Shown in pieces: positions 44,445-55,664 of a stretch of DNA of 64,000 nt. This DNA is from Rapana venosa (lineage: Eukaryota; Mollusca; Gastropoda; Neogastropoda; Muricidae), in the NCBI GenBank assembly GCA_028751875.1, contig CM054143.1, positions 65,595,075 to 65,659,074 on the forward strand, in the 5' to 3' direction. Numbering within the stretch: position 1 is the first letter of the stretch; every line of letters begins with the position of its first letter. The translations under genes were made by a program, and so were the position numbers. Below the pieces are notes generated by a model. It was not told where the DNA came from and did no database searches. It saw nothing but the letters and a program-made list of their open reading frames with translations.

Positions 44445-44500
44445 ATTTGTACTGACAGGCCCCTGGTTGGCGGTGGTATAAACAACAGGATTGGATTGGC
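44445..44500 (+). mobile_element. ATTGG-tailed short repeat, copy 10 (3' end only)
   Basis: GACAGGCCCCTGGTTGGCGG, TATAAACAACAGGATTGGATTGG-type ending. Confidence 0.6.
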
Positions 44501-46310
44501 ATCCCCACCTGATCCTCGTGTGATGGAAAACAGAGGAGAAAACTCCACACTCCCAGTGAGTGAAGCTGATAGGCAATGTCTGCCTACTTTCTGACACTGT
44601 TGTTTATTCTCTTTATGTTCTATAAACAGTCAAAGGATTAGATTTCTTGATAATTGCATGGGGTCATGTGTGTGTATGCATATGTGTCAGTGTATGTGTG
44701 CATACATATGCGTGTTCAGGTACATATGTGCATACAGATGGGTCTTTTGCCAAATATAAACATCTGTATGTGCACACTCATGATCACATGCCCTTGTTCA
44801 CACACACACGAACAAAGTGAAAGAGGCAGGTGTAAAAGAGACGACGACGACAGGCTTTATTATTACTTCCTGCTGTGTGCATGCTCTACATCTCTACTGA
44901 CTCTACATACAGAGACTACACTCCAGTCCTCCACAACCCTGACCATGAGGGTGCTGGAATGAACGACCTGACATCGCCACATTTAAACCATCACACACAT
45001 ACATCACACACTATTATAGATTATCACAAAACTGGCTGCATATCACTGTATAATATATATAGTATTGTGATGCTAGAATTCAAGTGCTGGAATGAAGTCA
45101 GTCTTTAATATAAATATAAAGTTTCAAAAGGGATGAGAATTTAAAAACCAAAAGAAAAACAGGGGTGCACGTGTACATGTAATACTGTAACCAGTCCTTA
45201 GAGGATGGACGGGGATCCCTAAGGTCATCAAGGTCACTTGTGATCCCAGGCAAAAGGTCTTTTTTGCTTGCTGTTTTGTGGCTGTTTTGTATTTGTTTGT
45301 TTGTGTTTTACAATGCAGTATGATATATGTCCAAGCAAGCACATCCTAAGGACATTGGTGGCGAGTTATTTGGTACTCGGAGTATTTACAGCGTCACATT
45401 GGTGACTGGGCGGTACGAACCTTCTTTCAAAATAAAAACAAAATACAGTACAATGGAAAACATTTCATGGGATGTATGTCTTGTAAACACAGCTGGAAAT
45501 CATAAAATCATTGGACGGTAGGCATTTAAAGCAAAATTAGCCCCAAAAGTTATTTTCATTTTTAAAAAGTTTGAAGATTGGACGGATTGATTATAAATGT
45601 TTGTTTAAAAAAACTAGAAAAAAAGGATGGATGCAGGGATCACCCACGCTAGAGACCAACCAATCACATGTGGGGGCTTTCAACAAGCAGCAGACGATGA
45701 TCCAGCAGCTGGGACAGGAACTGACAGAGGAGATAATGGAAAACCAGGCCAGAAATGGGAAAGCAACACCCACACCCAGCCCCACACCTCTACCACCACA
45801 CACTTTCCTGCAGTCACCCCACACAAACGCTGAAAGAAGCCAGCAGAAAATAATACAATATACATACATGATAATTTTACATTCTTTAAAGAAGATAAAA
45901 ACCAAACTGAAGGCAATGAAGGCAGTGAGGATGAGAGCCCTGAAAAAGTCTTGAAAACTGGAATGGGTCGATGAATCCTCTCCCATGAATAAATAAATAA
46001 TCCTCTTGAAGTGAACCTTGGCAAACATCACTGCTGTTTAATAAGATACTATCACATGGATGGGCATGTTCCTATACCACTGACCAATCACTTGGTATAC
46101 AACATCATGAGGTCATTTCAACGATTCATGCTGCACAAACCAGATTCCTAGCACTAATCAAATATATGTTGCTGACTTCATTAATTTTACAAAATTAATT
46201 CCGAAAAAAATGTCAAAGTCTGAACTAACTTTGAAGAAAATAAGCAAATGAGGGGAAAAACAAGCCTCAGAACATCATCACAAAATGAAGGAATCAGCTG
46301 GAGTGCAGCA
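44501..46310. other. No gene firmly supported
   Basis: A plus-strand frame at 45,571-45,954 (127 codons) contains a Gln/Glu-rich helix-like stretch and a Pro/Thr-rich stretch. It has no splice signals or recognisable domain and lies just downstream of the coiled-coil gene on the opposite strand, possibly in its 3' UTR or flank. A poly-purine/CA-rich patch is at 44,795-44,860. Confidence 0.35.
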
Positions 46311-46318
46311 GGGTGGGT

Positions 46319-46348
46319 CAGTCAGTCAGTCAGTCAGTCAGTCAGTCA
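46319..46348. repeat. (TCAG)n microsatellite
   Basis: Seven tetranucleotide units just downstream of the stop codon of the terminal coding exon, so probably in the 3' UTR. Confidence 0.95.
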
Positions 46349-46397
46349 TGCTCTGACAGTACAGTGAGGACAATCCCAAGGCTGGCAGCAGTGGCGA

Positions 46398-46499
46398 TCA
46401 CCGCGGTCGTGGCGAGGCGCGGGCACGCTCCAGGGCTCCAGACAGACAGCGCACTTTGTCTGACCAGTACTCGCTGCTCTGCTGCAGCTGTATGGACAG
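46398..46499 (-). CDS. Terminal coding exon of a coiled-coil protein gene (candidate)
   Basis: On the minus strand a CTGCTGTTTCAG acceptor is followed at 46,499 by a phase-0 frame of 33 codons, LSIQLQQSSEYWSDKVRCLS through to a basic RARASPRPR end, then TGA at 46,400-46,398. The segment is amphipathic and helix-like, fitting the upstream exons at 55.0, 61.1 and 63.4 kb. The protein is not recognised. In an overlapping frame the next 20 codons encode a hydrophobic segment (TTAVIATAASLGIVLTVL) ending at 46,342. Either this stop is real, or a one-base error hides a membrane-anchored tail. No polyadenylation signal was assigned. Confidence 0.55.
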   Translation of the reverse strand: MSIQLQQSSEYWSDKVRCLSGALERARASPRPR

Positions 46500-47330
46500 C
46501 TGAAACAGCAGAAACACAGACATAGGATGACATGGTGAATGACAGGCTGGCTGGCAGCAGTGGACAGGTCAGCCATGGTAGAAAGCAGTAACGTCATCTC
46601 TATCTAGCACAGAAAAACAAGCTGATCGTAAAGAAGCTCATTCAGTGAAATGACTGGCAAAAGTAGAAATCAAAGGGAAAAAGTAACAAAAATACAAAAG
46701 AAAAAAGTAAAACCAGCTGTCTCTGGCAAGTTTATTGCAAAGAAAATCTAGCTGCACCTACATCACAAAGCATCATTAGAGATTTTGAGGGTAAAATCCA
46801 CATTGAATGTTTATAGTCCAGTGTGTGTGTGTGTGTGCCTGAATTTTCATAGGAATGTGCTTTTTATACAGATATTGTGTTCATGTGATGATGTGTTGTG
46901 AAAAAATGAGCCACGTGAAGGTATTCTTATTTTCATATGGATTCATCATAACATTTTTTCTTTGGGGGGGGGGGATGGGGGGGAATTTGAATGGAACTCG
47001 TTAATTACACTAATACAAACTGTGTACAGTATTGGATATCAATACTATTGATTTCTATTTGAAATTCTGGACCTACCTTTATCTAGCCAAATCCTGGACC
47101 TAGACGAGTGTGTATTGAACAGTATGACATTTTTATGAGAATTTTTCTTTCTTGATAATTATTTTATCTCTAGAGCCGTTAGAGGGCTTAGGTCAGGGTA
47201 GTAAGGTATGGGAAGTGACAACCAGAATTTAGCTAGAGAGCAGTGAGGCTTATGCGCTGACTTTAATGATTGTAAGACTAAAAACAATATTGCTGTGAGG
47301 AATCTGGTTTTGGTTTTATCTTGTTTTACA
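46500..47330. other. No exon recognised; intron of the coiled-coil gene
   Basis: Lies between the terminal exon and the next repeat. A G run occurs at 46,964-46,982. No coding segment with splice sites was found. Confidence 0.45.
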
Positions 47331-47334
47331 TGTC

Positions 47335-47560
47335 GTCATGCAAGTTCCCCCACTACACAGTGCCTGTCCTGGGTTGACCCTTATGGTTGGCCAGGGTGTT
47401 GATACAAGGAACGACAGTAGAGTTGGTTTTATATCCTGTTTTAATCTGTATCTAGCTGCACAGTTTTAATCTGAGCTTTAACAAATTGATAAGGTGACAG
47501 CCCTGATATGACCTCTGTGGCTGGTGGGGCAAAACAGCAAAGTTGGATTGGATTGAACAA
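47335..47560 (+). mobile_element. ATTGG-tailed short repeat, copy 11 (full length)
   Basis: The best full-length example, about 225 bp: CAAGTTCCCCCACTACACAG head, GGGTTGACCCTTATGGTTGG, GTTGATACAAGGAACGACAG, TTTTAATCTG twice, AAGGTGACAGCCCTGATATG and a GGATTGGATTG tail. Inserted antisense to the coiled-coil gene. Confidence 0.8.
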
Positions 47561-47769
47561 ACGTCATTTTTAGAGTTGTGTGGTGATGTTGATTTATTAA
47601 CAGCTGTAGCCCCCTCTCTTTTTTCTCCCTATACCCCAGAGCTGATAACAGGCAAGTCCTTTCCATGGCCTTCCATTTGGTTAGGATCTGAGAGTTTTAT
47701 TTGGAACTTTTTCAAACAATACAATGGCCTGTCAGCTTCCCAATGAGCAAGCCAAGCATTCCCCCACCT

Positions 47770-47940
47770 GCCTGGCCTGTACTGTGACAGCAGAGTTGGT
47801 TTTAAACCCTGTTTTAATCTGTATAGAGCTGCAGCACAGTTTTAATCTGAGATTTTAAAAATTGATGAGGTAACAATCATGATATGGCCTCTGTGGTCGG
47901 CAGGGCTATAAACAAGATGATTATATTGTATCTGCTTTTA
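47770..47940 (+). mobile_element. ATTGG-tailed short repeat, copy 12
   Basis: CTGCCTGGCCTGTACTGTGA, CAGCAGAGTTGGTTTTAAAC, the doubled TTTTAATCTG, GATGAGGTAACAATCATGAT and GGGCTATAAACAAGATGATT. About 210 bp right of copy 11. Confidence 0.75.
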
Positions 47941-48139
47941 CTGAACACGGCAGTTCAGGAATAGCGACACATGCATGAAGTTTTCTTGCTTACAGTTCAG
48001 ATAATACAACTTGCATACTTCATCAGACTGAGCTCAGAAACATGACGTTATCAAGACAAACAATACTTCTATATGTGGACTCGCTCTTTGAGTCTAGTCA
48101 GCTTGTGTTTGGTTCACATACAACTCCTGTGATTCTTAA

Positions 48140-48182
<43 letters not shown>
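48140..48182. repeat. (AT)n microsatellite
   Basis: AT repeats with one ACAT interruption. Confidence 0.95.
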
Positions 48183-48183
<1 letters not shown>

Positions 48184-48834
48184 ATAAAGGGACATGGGAT
48201 AGTTCCTTTGTTTCAAGGAATAAGTGAAATTTCCTTGGTGTCAAACTTTGGCTGCCTGGAGTTTCTCTGTCAGTTACTTTACAATGTATAACATGATATA
48301 ATTATAATTTGATGTCTGTTTCCGAGTCTGCTTCCTTTCAACAAAGAATATCCTCTTCTTTTGTTAAAAAAATATCTCACATGCGGATGACTTGAAATAT
48401 AGTAAGTTATGACAGACGTAGTAAGGAAAAAAGTATTTTGACTGCAAATATTGAAAAAAAAAGAAAAAAAGGAGATGATTTGCTGCTGAGTGTGTGGTGA
48501 TCACTCTCACAAGGTACTCATCGATCTAAAAGAAGCATTCTTATTTTATCTCTTTGCTTCGAGTTAGCAGTGAAACTTGGAAAAAAGCTGTGCCTAAGCC
48601 CTTCTATCTTTTTTTGGGTATCATACAGTTTGGAGCAGCCTAAAAGCAAAGACAATTGGTGATGATGGCTTTTTATTTTGATTTTACAAATACAATAAGA
48701 GAAAGATTACTACCACAAACACATAAAGAGCAAAGCACATCATTAGTCTACTGAAGCAGTGCTTAGTCAAGAGCCTGAACAACGAGTAAGAGTGTACTGA
48801 AAGAACACTGCAAAACTCCTAGGAGTGGTGTATT

Positions 48835-49175
48835 GATAACACCACATGTGAACAGGTCTGTGAGGCAGGTGTGACGGAGTCACACGAAAACACTGTGAAA
48901 CACATACTGATAAACACGTTACTTGACAAACACAACATTGAAAGTCTGCAGTTCTGCAGTCAGAGGTGTGTGAAGTCACACAGAACATTGAAACAATACT
49001 GATAACCAACATGTGAACAGGTCTGTGCAGGTCAGAGGTGTGACGGAGCTCACACAGAAAACAATGTGACAACACATACTTGATAACACAACATGTGAAC
49101 AGGTCTGCAGTGTCAGTGCAGTCAGAGGTGTGACGGAGCTCACAAGAAAATAATGTGAGAACATGCACATTGATC
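48835..49175. repeat. Degenerate tandem repeat of about 95 bp
   Basis: Four diverged units sharing CACATGTGAACAGGTCTG, CAGAGGTGTGACGGAG and TCACACAGAAAAC. Confidence 0.75.
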
Positions 49176-49479
49176 AACTCTTGCTCTTGACAACTGAAGA
49201 TTTGATGGCTAAACACATTAGTGTTATGCAATGAATATGCTTGCGGTTTTCGATTTCATGAGAAGTTTGGCAATGGTTTGCAGTATATCAGTGTAAGGCG
49301 TTGCAGGGTTTGATGATCTTTTATTCTTTACGACCACTCACCATTCATTCACAGTTCATGTAAACACACACACACACACAGCTGCAGAGCTTAAACACTA
49401 TGGCATGAGGAAAAAAGCACCACATCACACACACACACGTTAGTTGTACACACTAACAGCCTTTTATAAGATGCCCTAG

Positions 49480-49725
49480 CAGAACAGTTTTAATCCAAGA
49501 TTTAAAAAATTACAAGGTGACAGCCCTGATATGGCCTCAGTTGTCGGCAGGGCTATAATAATAATAATAATAAATGGAATTTATATAGCGCTGTATCTTG
49601 CACACAACTCATTCTTACACAGTCATGCAACCAATAGCGAGTAATAGTTCTAACAAGTCCAAATGCACACACACACACGTTATACACTTTGCTATCATGA
49701 CCACATAAACAAGATTGAAACCCCA
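49480..49725 (+). mobile_element. ATTGG-tailed short repeat, copy 13, split by a LINE fragment
   Basis: The body (CAGTTTTAATCCAAGATTT, CAAGGTGACAGCCCTGATAT, GTCGGCAGGGCTATAA) runs to about 49,557. Its ending ATAAACAAGATTG resumes at about 49,706, after a 150-bp L2-like 3' end. The repeat was therefore in place before the LINE inserted. Confidence 0.7.
49556..49703 (-). mobile_element. L2-like LINE 3' end only
   Basis: AAT repeats, the TTTATATAGCGCTGTATCTTG tail, CACAACTCATTCTTACACAG, CAATAGCGAGTAATAGTTCT and a CA repeat match copy B (13,896-14,090) nearly base for base. An internal block of about 20 bases is missing. It is a severely 5'-truncated insertion with no coding sequence. Confidence 0.85.
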
Positions 49726-49774
49726 CACTTAACCAAACAAAATATCATGGAGAAATATGGCGGACAATCTGATA

Positions 49775-50180
49775 GATATTATGTAGATAGATATTCATTC
49801 TGTTAGCAGGTCATCTGATAGATATTCATTATGTAGATAGATATATTCATTATGTTAGCAGGTCATCTGATAGATAATCATTCCGATAGCAGGTCATCTG
49901 ATAGATATTCATTATGTTAGCAGGTCATCTCATAGATAATCATTCTGTTAGCAGGTCATCTCATAGATATATTCATAGATATTCATTCTGTTAGCAGGTC
50001 ATCTGATAGATAATCATTCTGTTAGCAGGTCATCTCATAGATATTCATTATGTTAGCAGGTCATCTGATAGATATTCATTATGTTAGCAGGTCACCTGAT
50101 AGATATTCATTCTGTTAGCAGGTCACCTGATAGATATTCATTATGTAGATAATATTCATTATGTTAGCAGGTCATCAGCA
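49775..50180. repeat. 31-bp tandem repeat
   Basis: About 12-13 units of TTCATTMTGTTAGCAGGTCA plus TCTGATAGATA, with small length variants around GTAGATAGATAT. Confidence 0.95.
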
Positions 50181-50487
50181 TTGTTACAGGGAAATGCATA
50201 GTCCTTCCATACAGTATTTTTATACTGCTTACAGCTTCATAACTGACCATGGAAAGGGACAGAAAACAGCACACAATACTTGTCATTGGATTCTTTCTGC
50301 CACAGGTGTCGGGAGTTTACAAAGAAAACTGACAAGTCACACTGTGGACAAAGTTAACAGACAGCATCATACACTTGGTGGACACGTAGGCAGTGGAGGC
50401 TCTCTGGAAAAGAAAAGGATGTGCTGTGCATCAAATATTAATTTCTAGTTACATGGAACTGCAAGAAAGATGATGGCTGTAGAGTAC

Positions 50488-50785
50488 ACAAGTGTTAAGC
50501 CTGTTAACTTGGAATCTACAGATACACAAGTGCTGAGCCTGTTAACTTGGAATCTACAGATACACAAGTGCTGAGCCTGTTAACTTGGAATCTACAGATA
50601 CACAAGTGCTGAGCCTGTTAACTTGGAATCTACAGATACCCAAGTGCTAAGCCTGTTAACTTGGAATCTACAGATACACAAGTGTTAAGCCTGTTAACAC
50701 AGCATCTGTAGATAAAGTGTTAGGCCTGTTAACAATAAGCACGTTAACTAGGCATCTGCAGAGAGACAAGTGTTAATTAAGCCTG
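50488..50785. repeat. 38-bp tandem repeat
   Basis: About seven units of CACAAGTGCTGAGCCTGTTA plus ACTTGGAATCTACAGATA. Central units are identical and the right end decays. Confidence 0.95.
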
Positions 50786-50819
50786 TACTATGTTAACTGT
50801 GCACCCGCCACAACAAAGA

Positions 50820-51400
50820 GCAGCAGCAGCAGCAGCAGCTACAGAGAAGGACAGAAGGTATGGTTTCTCAGGGTGCACAACACACACACAACCCACCTAG
50901 GTCTCTGCCCTCCCTCTGCTTCAGTGCATCTGTGGGGACAGAAAGCTCACTCACAATGTCTGCAACGGCAGCTACATTTCGCCACCCTATCCCCTCCACC
51001 CAAACTTATTTTAACAATTCTATCAACAGCTTCTCACAAAGATCCCCTCCCCTCCCCACTCCTTGCCACCTGTCAGACAGACAGACAGACAGACTGGGCA
51101 AACCCAGCATACACAGCTGAAGCAGCAGTAAAAGATAGCCAAGTTCTATAAAGAATGCAAGACCGACAATCCCCCTTTAGCCCATCCCACTTTTCTTTGC
51201 ATGTTAAGAAACGAGAGAAAAGTAAGCCAAAAATTGCATTTTTCACTTCGAATCAAAACTGAAAGAAAAGGAAAGCTTGAATGCATATAAACAATCACAA
51301 TCATTAAATGAGATGCACTTACATCTGAGGTCACAGTAGACAGAGTTGACCTGCTCTGCTCTATTCTGTTTTATTTTATGGTCACAATAGCTACAGTGTG
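50820..51400. other. Spacer with (CAG)n and (CAGA)n; no exon recognised
   Basis: CAGCAG repeats at 50,820-50,838 and CAGA repeats at 51,073-51,093. Short open frames here lack convincing splice sites. Confidence 0.45.
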
Positions 51401-51404
51401 TTCA

Positions 51405-53728
51405 CTGGCTCAATTTTTTCCACCTGAATATTGTATGGTCATAATAGTAGGTTGACTGTTCTGTGCTGTGCTGTGGTCACGATAGCTACAGTAGTGGGTG
51501 ACTGGTTCTGTGCTGTGGTCACGATAGCTACAGTAGTGACTGGTTCTGTGCTGTGGTCACGATAGCTACAGTAGTGACTGGCTCTGTGCTGTGGTCACGA
51601 TAGCTACAGTAGTGACTGGTTCTGTGCTGTGGTCACGATAGCTACAGTAGTGACTGGCTCTGTGCTGTGGTCACGATAGCTACAGTAGTGAGTGACTGGT
51701 TCTGTGCTGTGGTCACGATAGCTACAGTAGTGACTGGTTCTGTGCTGTGGTCACGATAGCTACAGTAGTGGGTGACTGGTTCTGTGCTGTGGTCACGATA
51801 GCTACAGTAGTGGGTGACTGGTTCTGTGCTGTGGTCACAATAGCTACAGTAGTGACTGGTACTGTGCTGTGGTCACGATAGCTACAGTAGTGACTGGCTC
51901 TGTGCGATAGCTACAGTAGTGACTGGCTCTGTGCTGTGGTCACGATAGCTACAGTAGTGGGTGACTGGCTCTGTGCTGTGGTCACGATAGCTACAGTAGT
52001 GACTGGTTCTGTGCTGTGGTCACGATAGCTACAGTAGTGACTGGTTCTGTGCTGTGGTCATGATAGCTACAGTAGTGGTGACTGGTTCTGTGCTGTGGTC
52101 ATGATAGCTACAGTAGTGACTGGCTCTGTGCTGTGGTCACGATAGCTACAGTAGTGGGTGACTGGTTCTGTGCTGTGGTCATGATAGCTACAGTAGTGAC
52201 TGGCTCTGTGCTGTGGTCACGATAGCTACAGTAGTGGGTGACTGGTTCTGTGCTGTGCTGTGGTCATGATAGCTACAGTAGTGGGTGACTGGTTCTGTGC
52301 TGTGGTCACGATAGCTACAGTAGTGACTGGCTCTGTGCTGTGCTGTGGTCATGATAGCTACAGTAGTGGGTGACTGGTTCTGTGCTGTGGTCACGATAGC
52401 TACAGTAGTGGGTGACTGGTTCTGTGCTGTGGTCATGATAGCTACAGTAGTGACTGGCTCTGTGCTGTGGTCATGATAGCTACAGTAGTGGGTGACTGGC
52501 TCTGTGCAGTGGTCACAATAGCTACAGTAGTGACTGGTTCTGTGCTGTGGTCACGATAGCTACAGTAGTGACTGGCTCTGTGCTGTGGTCACGATAGCTA
52601 CAGTAGTGGGTGACTGGTTCTGTGCTGTGGTCACGATTGCTACAGTAGTGACTGGTTCTGTGCTGTGGTCACGATAGCTACAGTAGTGACTGGTTCTGTG
52701 CTGTGGTCACGATAGCTACAGTAGTGGGTGACTGGCTCTGTGCTGTGGTCATGATAGCTACAGTAGTGGGTGACTGGCTCTGTGCTGTGGTCATGATAGC
52801 TACAGTAGTGACTGGTTCTGTGCTGTGGTCACGATAGCTACAGTAGTGGGTGAGTGGCTCTGTGCTGTGGTCATGATAGCTACAGTAGTGGGTGACTGGC
52901 TCTGTGCTGTGGTCATGATAGCTACAGTAGTGACTGGTTCTGTGCTGTGGTCACGATAGCTACAGTAGTGGGTGACTGGCTCTGTGCTGTGGTCATGATA
53001 GCTACAGTAGTGACTGGTTCTGTGCTGTGGTCACGATAGCTACAGTAGTGACTGGCTCTGTGCTGGGGTCACGATAGCTACAGTAGTGACTGGTTCTGTG
53101 CTGGCTCTGTGCTGTGGTCACGATAGCTACAGTAGTGACTGGTTCTGTGCTGTGGTCACGATAGCTACAGTAGTGACTGGCTCTGTGCTGTGGTCACGAT
53201 AGCTACAGTAGTGACTGGTTCTGTGCTGTGGTCACGATAGCTACAGTAGTGGGTGACTGGTTCTGTGCTGTGGTCACGATTGCTACAGTAGTGACTGGCT
53301 TTGTGCTGTGGTCACGATAGCTACAGTAGTGACTGGTTCTGTGCTGTGGTCATGATAGCTACAGTAGTGACTGGTTCTGTGCTGTGGTCATGATAGCTAC
53401 AGTAGTGACTGGTTCTGTGCTGTGGTCATGATAGCTACAGTAGTGACTGGCTCTGTGCTGTGGTCACGATAGCTACAGTAGTGGGTGACTGGCTCTGTGC
53501 TGTGGTCACGATAGCTACAGTAGTGGGTGACTGGCTCTGTGCTGTGGTCATGATAGCTACAGTAGTGACTGGTTCTGTGCTGTGGTCACGATAGCTACAG
53601 TAGTGGGTGACTGGATCTGTGCTGTGGTCACGATAGCTACAGTAGTGGGTGACTGGCTCTGTGCTGTGGTCATGATAGCTACAGTAGTGACTGGTTCTGT
53701 GCTGTGGTCACGATAGCTACAGTACTAT
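51405..53728. repeat. 38/42-bp minisatellite, about 58 units
   Basis: The unit is GCTGTGGTCACGATAGCTAC plus AGTAGTGACTGGTTCTGT (38 bp). A second class carries GGGTGACTGG in place of GACTGG (42 bp). Independent single-base variants (CACGATAG/CATGATAG, GGTTCTG/GGCTCTG) are scattered across both classes. The array spans 2.3 kb and its flanks are non-repetitive. Confidence 0.97.
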
Positions 53729-54790
53729 GTTTGGTGGCTCTTATTTAATATCATTATCATCCAGCACAGTGTTGACATACAATGTGTGTATCGTCACTTC
53801 CACCCATACTGCAACAGCAGCAGGACAAACACATAAGCAAAGCAATAAGAAGAACTAGCCACAACTACCCTCACCCTCTACACGCCAATAAATAGTCACC
53901 CCTACCACAGCATGATCCCACCTCCACACAATGGCAGCGTGCCGTTGAACTAGATAAGAACTTCACCGGTCAATCATCCATGCAGCCCATCCCTCCTTTG
54001 TCTCACTTATCGCAGGTACATGTTGTTGGGTTTTTTTAAATTTCCATAGCGAAAACGGCTTTCATGTTTTTAAGACGAGGGTCACACAGATTAACTAAAC
54101 ACTGGTCATAATGATGACCCAGTTGTTCAGGTCCTATGTGACATCTGCCAGAATCCTCTGATTTCCATTGGTACAACAAACTGAGGGATGACGTCTGATA
54201 CCTCCCACCCACCGCCAGCTATGTACATCCCTTTCCTCCCCAGCACAATCTCTGTACCCTCCCCAGCACAATCTCTGTACACGTGTGGATTACAATCAGA
54301 TGAAGCTGTACCGTCAGTAGGATCGTACTGTACTGTCTTGTGTTGCATTGTACACCATGTTCAGTCGTGGTGGATTTCTCTGTGTGAAATTCAGTCTGTC
54401 TTCCTTGGAGGAAGTTTGTTGTTACTACAAGAGCAGCAGCATCCATTTTTTGGTTCTTTTTAGAGAAATATTTTCCCTGCCTGCATGTGTATCCGTTTCC
54501 CTATGCAAGTGGCATTTTTCTACGGAACTCTGTCAGGGAATGTTCTCTTGTTGCAATAGGCCTCTTTTAAAATTAAATTAAATTTTTTTTTATACTTATG
54601 TTGAAAAACTGTTGCATGTGGAACCTCAGTTGATTGTCTCATTTGAAAGACAAGAATCCAGGTCACCACTTGTGGTCTAGTGGATGAGGGAAAGTTCAGC
54701 TGCAAATGGAAATCCAGTCTGTGACTTTTGGCTTTCTAGCAGGCTGTGTTAGATTGATAGCCTGTGATTGCAGTCAGTGGCTGACTGGCA
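53729..54790. other. No exon recognised
   Basis: Mixed sequence within the inferred intron. A 25-bp direct duplication (CCCCAGCACAATCTCTGTAC) occurs at 54,239-54,282. Confidence 0.45.
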
Positions 54791-54794
54791 GAGT

Positions 54795-54975
54795 GTGAGG
54801 TGGTGTGGTGTGGTGTGGTAAGGTGGTGTGGTGTGGTGTGAGGTGGTGTGTGGTGTGGTGAGGTGGTGTGGTGTGGTGTGGTAAGGTGGTGTGGTGTGAG
54901 GTGGTGTGTGGTGTGGTAAGGTGGTGTGGTGTGGTGTGAGGTGGTGTGTGGTGTGGTAAGGTGGTGTGGTGTGGA
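54795..54975. repeat. TG-rich minisatellite next to a splice donor
   Basis: Irregular repeats of GGTGGTGTGGTGTGGT(A)A and GGTGTGAGGTGGTGTG. It ends five bases from the donor GT of the 54,981-55,073 exon (donor at 54,980-54,979 on the minus strand). Confidence 0.9.
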
Positions 54976-54980
54976 CTGAC

Positions 54981-55073
54981 CTCCCCCACTCTCTGTATCC
55001 AGTAGGCCTTGTCCAGGTTCTGGGGGTCGGCCACCCCTGTGTCCTCCATCGCTTTCTTCAGGGCCGCCCGCGT
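54981..55073 (-). CDS. Internal 93-bp exon of the coiled-coil protein gene (candidate)
   Basis: The minus-strand acceptor GTGTGGTTTCAG precedes 55,073 and the donor GTCAGT follows 54,981. The 31 codons are phase 0 at both ends: TRAALKKAMEDTGVADPQNL then DKAYWIQRVGE. The segment is charged and helix-like. Its GC-rich coding texture contrasts sharply with the TG and CA repeats on both sides. It shares its length and phase with the 61-kb exon, so either could be skipped without changing frame. The gene is not identified. Confidence rests on clean splice sites, composition and consistency with the other exons. Confidence 0.65.
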
Positions 55074-55080
55074 CTGAAAC

Positions 55081-55158
55081 CACACACACACACACACAGA
55101 GTGTGTCACACACACACACACACAGAGTGTGTCACACACACACACACAGAGTGTGTTA
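55081..55158. repeat. (CA)n with GAGTGTGT interruptions
   Basis: Three blocks of CA repeats separated by GAGTGTGT, beginning eight bases upstream (gene sense) of the exon start at 55,073. Confidence 0.95.
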
Positions 55159-55664
55159 GCAGTCTGCTGGCCAACTTTCTGAAACACCCACTGTGGTAGA
55201 AAGACAATCATAGTTCTTTGAGAATGAAAGACAACAAAGACTCTGTAGAAAGAGGCTTCCCTACTCTCCCTCTCTATCTGCCCTCTTTATTCTCCCCCCT
55301 CATTAATTTGCTCTCTTCTCTTTCCTCTCTCACCCTCTCCTTATCTCTGCTTTCATGGGAAGGGGGGGGGGGAGAGAGAGAGGAAGCCTCCATTCCCCAC
55401 CCTCTGCATTTATTGACTTGAAGAAACACTGTGTGAGTGGTGTGTTGGGGGTGGGGGGGGGGGGGGTGTTGCATATTTCGACAAGATTGGATTGGGGTGC
55501 ATCTTTGCACACATGTGCAAGCTCATGAAAATACTTGAAATCTGTGGCTTATATTGACCTCTGTGTGTGTGTGCGTGCGTGATAATACTTTTTATTGAAG
55601 TTACCGTGGAATGTTTAAATGAACATGAAATGTAGTTTCTTGTGTCTTTTCAAGATTTGTGATT

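Noticed and set aside
51405..53728. Possible CRISPR-like array
   Set aside because: Units are directly adjacent with no unique spacers, and the window is eukaryotic. The same reasoning applies to every other tandem array here.
54660..54700. SINE head at GTGGTCTAGTGGATGAGG
   Set aside because: The A-box-like match alone is insufficient. No B box follows within 60 bases.
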